Origin: Betaproteobacteria bacterium
GTDB lineage: Bacteria > Pseudomonadota > Gammaproteobacteria > Burkholderiales > Rhodocyclaceae
Length of the DNA: 64,000 nt
Reading direction: 5' to 3'
Assembly (NCBI GenBank): GCA_016208415.1
Contig: JACQYB010000014.1
Span: 1 to 64,000, forward strand
Below, in pieces: positions 60,003 to 64,000 of the stretch. The notes below the pieces were generated by a model that saw only the letters and a program-made list of their open reading frames with translations, was not told the DNA's origin and did not search any database. Positions within the stretch are counted from its first letter, which is position 1. Each line of letters opens with the position of its first letter. The position numbers and the translations under genes are program-made.

Positions 60003-60661
60003 TGCGGACTGGCGAGGCGGTAACCCAGGCCGCGGATCGTTTCGATCAGCCTAGGCGGCAGCTTCTTGCGCAGGCGGGCGATGAAGACCTCGACGGTATT
60101 CGAGTCGCGGTCGAAATCCTGCGCGTAGATATGTTCAACCAGGTTGGTACGCGAAACCACTTCGCCCTGGTGGTGCATCAGGTAGGCGAGCACGCGGTAT
60201 TCGTGGCTGGTCAGCGCCAATGCCTGGCCATCGACGGTGGCGCGATGGGTCCGCGTATCCAGCGTCAGCGGGCCGCAGGTCAGTTCGGCGCTGGCGTGGC
60301 CGCCGGCGCGGCGGATCAGGGCGCGCAGACGGGCCAGCAACTCCTCCATGTGAAAAGGCTTGGACAGGTAGTCGTCGGCGCCCGCATCGATGCCGGCCAC
60401 CTTCTCGTGCCAGCCGTCGCGCGCCGTGAGTATCAAGACCGGCATGGCGCGCCCGGCAGCGCGCCATTTCTTGAGCACCGTGATGCCATCCATTTGGGGC
60501 AAGCCAAGGTCCAGGACGACCGCGTCAATCGCCTCGGTATCACCCATGAAATGCGCATCGACGCCGTTATGGGCCGAATCCACGACATAGCCGGCGGCGG
60601 CCAGCCCCGCGGCCAGTTGCGCGGCCAGGGTCGGCTCATCTTCGACCAACAGAATGCGCAT
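59999..60661 (-). CDS. OmpR/PhoB-family response regulator
   Basis: A 220-residue regulator. Receiver with MRILLVEDEP, LDLGLPQMDG (phospho-Asp) and the KPFHMEEL Lys; winged-helix with LTSHEYRVLAYLMHHQGEVVSR and VEVFIARLRKKL. It should bind tandem direct repeats. Such repeats (TGAAC, 11 bases apart) lie in the divergent cytochrome promoter region. Overlaps the PepSY gene by one base. Confidence 0.93.
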   Translation of the reverse strand: MRILLVEDEPTLAAQLAAGLAAAGYVVDSAHNGVDAHFMGDTEAIDAVVLDLGLPQMDGITVLKKWRAAGRAMPVLILTARDGWHEKVAGIDAGADDYLSKPFHMEELLARLRALIRRAGGHASAELTCGPLTLDTRTHRATVDGQALALTSHEYRVLAYLMHHQGEVVSRTNLVEHIYAQDFDRDSNTVEVFIARLRKKLPPRLIETIRGLGYRLASPQ

Positions 60662-61014
60662 CAGGGCTCCATCCTGCGGTGACTCCCCTTGACCTGCTGT
60701 CCCTTGCTGCCGAGCAGGCGGCCGTCGCGGCCATCGATTTTCAGTTTGACCAACGCCCCGCCCGCTCGCAGGACCTTGATTTCGTAGATCCAGCGTTCTC
60801 CCTTTTGCTCCAGCTCGACTTCCATGATCTGTCCCGGATAGTCGCGTTCGACCCGTTCGAGGATCGTCCGCAGCGGCAGCACCTCGCCGGCTTCCAGCGC
60901 CTGGCGGGCACGATCATGGTCGTGCTGTCCGTCGCCCGCATGGCTTGGCCCGGCGCCCAGAGCCGCCAGAATCAGCCCGCCCGCCAGCCCGGTACGCAAT
61001 CCTCTGAATGACAT
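60661..61014 (-). CDS. secreted PepSY-domain protein
   Basis: A 117-residue protein with a signal peptide (LRTGLAGGLILAALGAGPSHA) and a His-rich start of the mature part (GDGQHDHDRARQ). The PepSY domain follows: LRTILERVERDYPGQIMEVELEQ then YEIKVLRAGGALVKLKIDGRDGRLL. PepSY proteins often precede two-component systems tied to metal or redox stress. Start 61014 gives the usual short n-region; ATG 61026 is also in frame. Confidence 0.88.
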   Translation of the reverse strand: MSFRGLRTGLAGGLILAALGAGPSHAGDGQHDHDRARQALEAGEVLPLRTILERVERDYPGQIMEVELEQKGERWIYEIKVLRAGGALVKLKIDGRDGRLLGSKGQQVKGSHRRMEP

Positions 61015-61080
61015 TCCGCCTGCCATCGTGGCGACCCCAATCCTCGCATTGCAATGGACGACTGTTTAGCCCGTCGCGGG

Positions 61081-61117
61081 TGAACACAGGATGAACGGCG
61101 GATTCACCTTCCGTTCA
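61081..61117 (+). promoter_or_regulatory. candidate response-regulator binding region between PepSY and cytochrome genes
   Basis: TGAAC at 61081 and 61092 (11-base spacing, one helix turn) plus TGAACGG (61092-61098) inverted as CCGTTCA (61111-61117). OmpR-type regulators bind such repeated half-sites. The divergent arrangement with the regulator operon supports this, but it was not tested against a known motif. Confidence 0.35.
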
Positions 61118-61173
61118 GTTGGCTCCGGGCATAGTGCGTCCCACACAAGCATGTATCGCAGGGAGAAACCATG

Positions 61174-61413
61174 ATCCTTGATTCCTCGGTTGACCGCTCG
61201 TTTTCCCTCGGGAGGCTACGTGGAGTTTGAGGTCTGCGCCTTCGCTCACGCTCGCCGGATGGGTGAGTCCGCTACGCGCCCGATTGCGCGCCTGCCGGGC
61301 CGTCTGGCGGCGTTGCTCCTCGTTGCGGGGGGGCGGCCCCGCGGCCTCGTCGCGCCTTGCCAGCCGACCCGGCAGGCCCACACTCGGGCGCGTTCAACCG
61401 AGGAATCAAGGAT
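61174..61413 (+). mobile_element. complete foldback (MITE-like) element, copy C, at the start codon of the SHP-like cytochrome
   Basis: A 240-base element with perfect 20-bp terminal inverted repeats ATCCTTGATTCCTCGGTTGA (61174-61193) and TCAACCGAGGAATCAAGGAT (61394-61413). It is flanked by ATGA on both sides if the last bases are shared, so it may have duplicated the gene's start codon. The left side keeps GGGAGA plus ATG (61171), which now reads a 19-codon peptide ending at 61230. The right repeat gives GAGGA and the ATG at 61412. The core matches copies A and B and is self-complementary. No transposase is coded. Confidence 0.8.
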
Positions 61414-61828
61414 GAACCGAAAACTCGCCGTTGCCGCAGGAGCCGTCGCCATGCTCCTGACTACGCCCATTCTTGCTGGCCCGCGGGAGGATCTGCTGGC
61501 TCAGTATGCCACTGCCGCAAAGGCCGCCGCATCCGCCTTCTCCGGATTCTCCGCCGCTCGCGGCAAGACTTTGCACACCCAGGCGTTCGTCGGCGGCAAG
61601 CCCGACACGCCGGCCTGCACGTCCTGCCATGGCCAGGACCCGCGCAGCGCAGGTCGCAGTCTGGCCGGAAAGGTCATCGACCCGGTGGCGGTCTCGGTCT
61701 CCCCCTCTCGTTATGCCGATCCGGCGAAAGTCGAGAAGTGGTTCAAGCGCAACTGCAACGAGGTGCTGGGGCGCGAATGCGCGACGCAGGAAAAGGGTGA
61801 CTGGCTCACCTACATGTTCAGCCAGTAA
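61412..61828 (+). CDS. SHP-like (DUF1924) monoheme cytochrome c
   Basis: A 138-residue periplasmic cytochrome. Signal peptide MNRKLAVAAGAVAMLLTTPILA, one heme motif CTSCH, and the SHP/DUF1924 end (PAKVEKWFKRNCNEVLGRECAT) with a conserved Cys pair. In Rhodobacter sphaeroides, SHP is an oxygen-binding cytochrome c whose gene lies with a diheme cytochrome and a membrane b-type partner; the same grouping is seen here. Its start codon lies in the right terminal repeat of copy C. Confidence 0.9.
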   Translation: MNRKLAVAAGAVAMLLTTPILAGPREDLLAQYATAAKAAASAFSGFSAARGKTLHTQAFVGGKPDTPACTSCHGQDPRSAGRSLAGKVIDPVAVSVSPSRYADPAKVEKWFKRNCNEVLGRECATQEKGDWLTYMFSQ

Positions 61829-61865
61829 GCCGCCGAAACCGAACCCATTCGTCGAGGAGTCCCCG

Positions 61866-62357
61866 ATGACCATCCCCTATCGCCCGCTCGTCCTTGGTTT
61901 CGCCGCCATCGCCTTTTCGCTCGTGTTGCTGCAAAGGGCACAGGCCGGCGGCAGCCACTTCTTCGCGCCAGTCGCCGATCCCGTCGTCCGGGAGGAGTGC
62001 GGAAGCTGCCACATGCCGTTTGCCGCATCGATGCTTCCAGCCGATTCGTGGCAACGCATGATGGGCAATCTGAAGGACCACTTCGGCGATGACGCCAGCG
62101 TCGATGCCGAGACCGCCCGCCGGATCACCGGATACCTCGTCGCCAATGCCGCCGATACGGGAGGTCGGCGCTACAGCGACAAGTTGCTGCGCGGCGTAGC
62201 GATGAACAATGCCCCCCTGCGCATCACGGAGTTGCCCAAGTGGGTGCGCGAACACCGCAAGGTCGCCGACTGGGAATGGAAGCACAAGGACGTTCGCACC
62301 CGGGCCAACTGCGCCGCCTGCCACCGCGATGCCGAGCGCGGCTACTACGACGAGTGA
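61866..62357 (+). CDS. diheme cytochrome c (DHC-like)
   Basis: A 163-residue periplasmic protein with a signal peptide (IPYRPLVLGFAAIAFSLVLLQ) and two heme motifs, CGSCH near residue 39 and CAACH near residue 151. The segment between (MPFAASMLPADSWQRMMGNL) and the length match the DHC electron donor of SHP. It starts 37 bases after the SHP stop. Confidence 0.9.
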   Translation: MTIPYRPLVLGFAAIAFSLVLLQRAQAGGSHFFAPVADPVVREECGSCHMPFAASMLPADSWQRMMGNLKDHFGDDASVDAETARRITGYLVANAADTGGRRYSDKLLRGVAMNNAPLRITELPKWVREHRKVADWEWKHKDVRTRANCAACHRDAERGYYDE

Positions 62358-62405
62358 CGCAGCGAACATACGGTCATCAACCCGAGGCACCAGGAGGTTT
62401 CCATC

Positions 62406-62831
62406 ATGCGTACCCCGACAGCTCTTACTACCTTCGTTCTGTCCGCCGCACTGGTGGCGGGCGGCATTTTTTCGCCGCCCGCCTTCGCCCAGGACAACCG
62501 ACCTGCCACCGTCGTCGAGCGACAGTGGCTGTCAATTCCCCAGGTCCATGACAAGCTTGAGGCGGCCGGATACCGCCATATCGAGAAGATCGAGCGCGAG
62601 CGCGGCAGCTACGAGGTCAGGGCCTCCGACCCCTCGGGCCAGCGCGTCAAGCTGTACGTCAATCCGACAACGGGGAAAATTTCCGACCGATCCGTGGAGA
62701 GCCGCAGGCGTCACAGGGGCGACGGCGTGACGGCGAACGACCGCAGGTACAGGTCTGCCGACTGCAACGAACGACGCTGCCGCGACGACCTGCCACAAGC
62801 CGCGCCCGCCAGCCCGCCAAAGGCCAGGTAA
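62406..62831 (+). CDS. secreted PepSY-domain protein
   Basis: A 141-residue protein with a signal peptide ending AFAQ and a PepSY domain (LSIPQVHDKLEAAGYRHIEKIE, then YEVRASDPSGQRVKLYVNPTTG). The C-terminus is Arg-rich, with two Cys (ADCNERRC). It is the second PepSY gene of the region. Probably part of the same transcript as the cytochromes and the reductase. Confidence 0.85.
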   Translation: MRTPTALTTFVLSAALVAGGIFSPPAFAQDNRPATVVERQWLSIPQVHDKLEAAGYRHIEKIERERGSYEVRASDPSGQRVKLYVNPTTGKISDRSVESRRRHRGDGVTANDRRYRSADCNERRCRDDLPQAAPASPPKAR

Positions 62832-62855
62832 TCCACCCGACTTGGTGGTATCGCC

Positions 62856-64000
62856 ATGAAAACCATTCTCGCCAGTCTCATCGGCCTCGTCTCGCTTGCC
62901 TGGGGTTGGGGTGCCTTCGTCGCCGGCAGTACGGCAGGCGGCACCGCCCCCTGGGCCATCAGGCAGGAAGCGCTCTACCTGACCGGGCTGTTGTCCATCG
63001 CCCTGATGTCCTTCGCCGTGCTCCTGGCAGCCCGCCCGGCGTGGCTCGAAGGACCGCTGGGCGGCATGGATCGCATGTACCGTACCCACAAGTGGGCTGG
63101 CATCCTCGCCGTGGGCTTCGCCGCCCTGCATTGGCTGGTCGAGATGTCGGACGATGTCATCAAGGCCCTGGTCGGCCGCGAAGGGCGGTTGCCCAAGGAG
63201 AAGTATGCCGGCTTCCTGGAAGTGCTGCGCGACCTGGCCGAGGGCATGGGCGAGTGGGCGATCTACGCCGTGCTCGCGATGCTGGCGCTGACCCTGTGGA
63301 AGCGCTTTTCCTACCGGCCATGGCGCTTTCTGCACCAGGCCATGCCGGCGATCTACCTGATGCTGGTCTTTCATGCCGCACTGCTTGCGCCCGCCGATTA
63401 TTGGAGCGAGCCGGCCGGCTGGCTGCTCGTCCTGTTGTTGACCGGCGGTGTCTACGGCAGCTTGCACTCCCTGACCGGGCGCATCGGTCGCTCTCGCCAG
63501 GTGCAGGGCAAAATCCTGTCCATCGAGCAATCGGCTGCCGACATCGTCGCCGTGCGCTGCCGACTCGGCGAAGGCTGGCGCGGACATCGCTCCGGCCAGT
63601 TCGCCTTCATCACCTTTGATCGCGCCGAGGGGCCGCACCCCTTCACGATCGCCAGTGCCGATCGAGGCGACCGGACGGTCACCTTTCACATCAAGGCGCT
63701 CGGCGACTACACGCGCAGCCTCGCTGGCCGCCTTCAGGCCGGCCAGCCCGTCACCGTCGAAGGGCCTTACGGTCGCTTCGACATGGCGCGCCGCAACCGG
63801 CGGGCGCAGCAAGTCTGGATTGCCGGCGGCATCGGTATCACGCCTTTCCTTGCCTGGCTGGAATCACTCCAGACGCAGCCGGCCGATGCCCCCGCCGCCG
63901 ATCTCCACTACTGCACGCGGGATCGGGAAACCGATCCCTTCGTGGCCCGACTGGAAGCGCTATGCGAATCGTTGCCGAAAGTCTGCCTCCACGTGCACGG
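62856..64000 (+). CDS. ferric-reductase-like transmembrane flavoprotein (truncated by window edge)
   Basis: At least 381 residues, open at the window end. About six membrane segments in the first ~210 residues with heme-ligating His candidates (TYRTHKWAGILAVGFAALHW; FLHQAMPAIYLMLVFHAALL), followed by a ferredoxin-reductase-type FAD domain (HPFTIASA) and NAD-binding start (WIAGGIGITPFL). It would pass electrons from cytosolic NAD(P)H across the membrane, probably to the cytochromes or to external iron. It takes the place of the b-type cytochrome of the SHP/DHC clusters. Confidence 0.9.
   Translation, partial: MKTILASLIGLVSLAWGWGAFVAGSTAGGTAPWAIRQEALYLTGLLSIALMSFAVLLAARPAWLEGPLGGMDRMYRTHKWAGILAVGFAALHWLVEMSDDVIKALVGREGRLPKEKYAGFLEVLRDLAEGMGEWAIYAVLAMLALTLWKRFSYRPWRFLHQAMPAIYLMLVFHAALLAPADYWSEPAGWLLVLLLTGGVYGSLHSLTGRIGRSRQVQGKILSIEQSAADIVAVRCRLGEGWRGHRSGQFAFITFDRAEGPHPFTIASADRGDRTVTFHIKALGDYTRSLAGRLQAGQPVTVEGPYGRFDMARRNRRAQQVWIAGGIGITPFLAWLESLQTQPADAPAADLHYCTRDRETDPFVARLEALCESLPKVCLHVH

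Overview
The window is high-GC DNA with tightly packed, often overlapping genes. It looks like a chromosomal segment of a betaproteobacterium, most plausibly Rhodocyclales (Thauera/Azoarcus/Zoogloeaceae-like). The basis is gene content: an OlsB/OlsA-type acyltransferase pair, waaC-waaA, tolC, a WbpK-L-M order, and a cytochrome SHP/diheme cytochrome cluster, together with dispersed GC-rich palindromic repeats. No rRNA, tRNA or CRISPR array was recognised. The taxonomic call is inference from memory of such genomes, not from a search.

Layout. 1-7104 (minus): a type I secretion operon (ABC exporter, HlyD adaptor, two duplicated lipoproteins, and a large secreted repeat protein that runs off the left edge and carries an apparent frameshift). 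7322-11399: a PfkB kinase, a glycine-zipper lipoprotein, an OlsB/PlsC-like pair and ApaH. 11453-34948 (minus, about 23 kb): a surface-polysaccharide (O-antigen) locus. It holds a WbpK-L-M initiation trio, four glycosyltransferase proteins, nucleotide-sugar epimerases, APS kinase, a sulfotransferase-methyltransferase-deacetylase-like fusion, a Wzm/Wzt exporter with a Wzt carbohydrate-binding tail, and WbpA/B/E/D-type enzymes for a 2,3-diacetamido-uronic acid. 35064-38234: LPS core genes (GT2, WaaC, WaaA). 38376-40712: TolC, rhodanese, Pcm-like methyltransferase. 40713-41690: an Rhs remnant, a HicB/HicA pair and tandem hairpins. 41785-46807: RND efflux with its TetR regulator and operator. 47039-58137: hybrid sensor kinase, small membrane protein, EamA transporter, glucan phosphorylase, PlsB-like acyltransferase, a GT-B-like protein and an AAA/DUF4143 ATPase. 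58379-64000: a transposase remnant, then a two-component system divergent from a c-type cytochrome/PepSY/flavin-reductase operon.

How the genes fit together. The most striking unit is the ABC-exported polysaccharide locus. APS kinase can make PAPS, a three-domain protein appears able to use PAPS and SAM, a 909-residue protein joins a glycosyltransferase to a methyltransferase through a long coiled-coil-like linker, and Wzt carries the tail domain that in characterised systems reads the terminal cap. Together these suggest a sulfated and/or methylated chain terminus with ruler-like length control.

The second notable theme is repeats. A foldback element with 20-bp terminal inverted repeats is present in three copies. 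One copy sits exactly at the start codon of the SHP-like cytochrome gene and one in the 5' end of the PlsB-like gene. A second repeat family sits in the junctions olsB/plsC and waaC/waaA, and a REP-like inverted pair lies between waaA and tolC.
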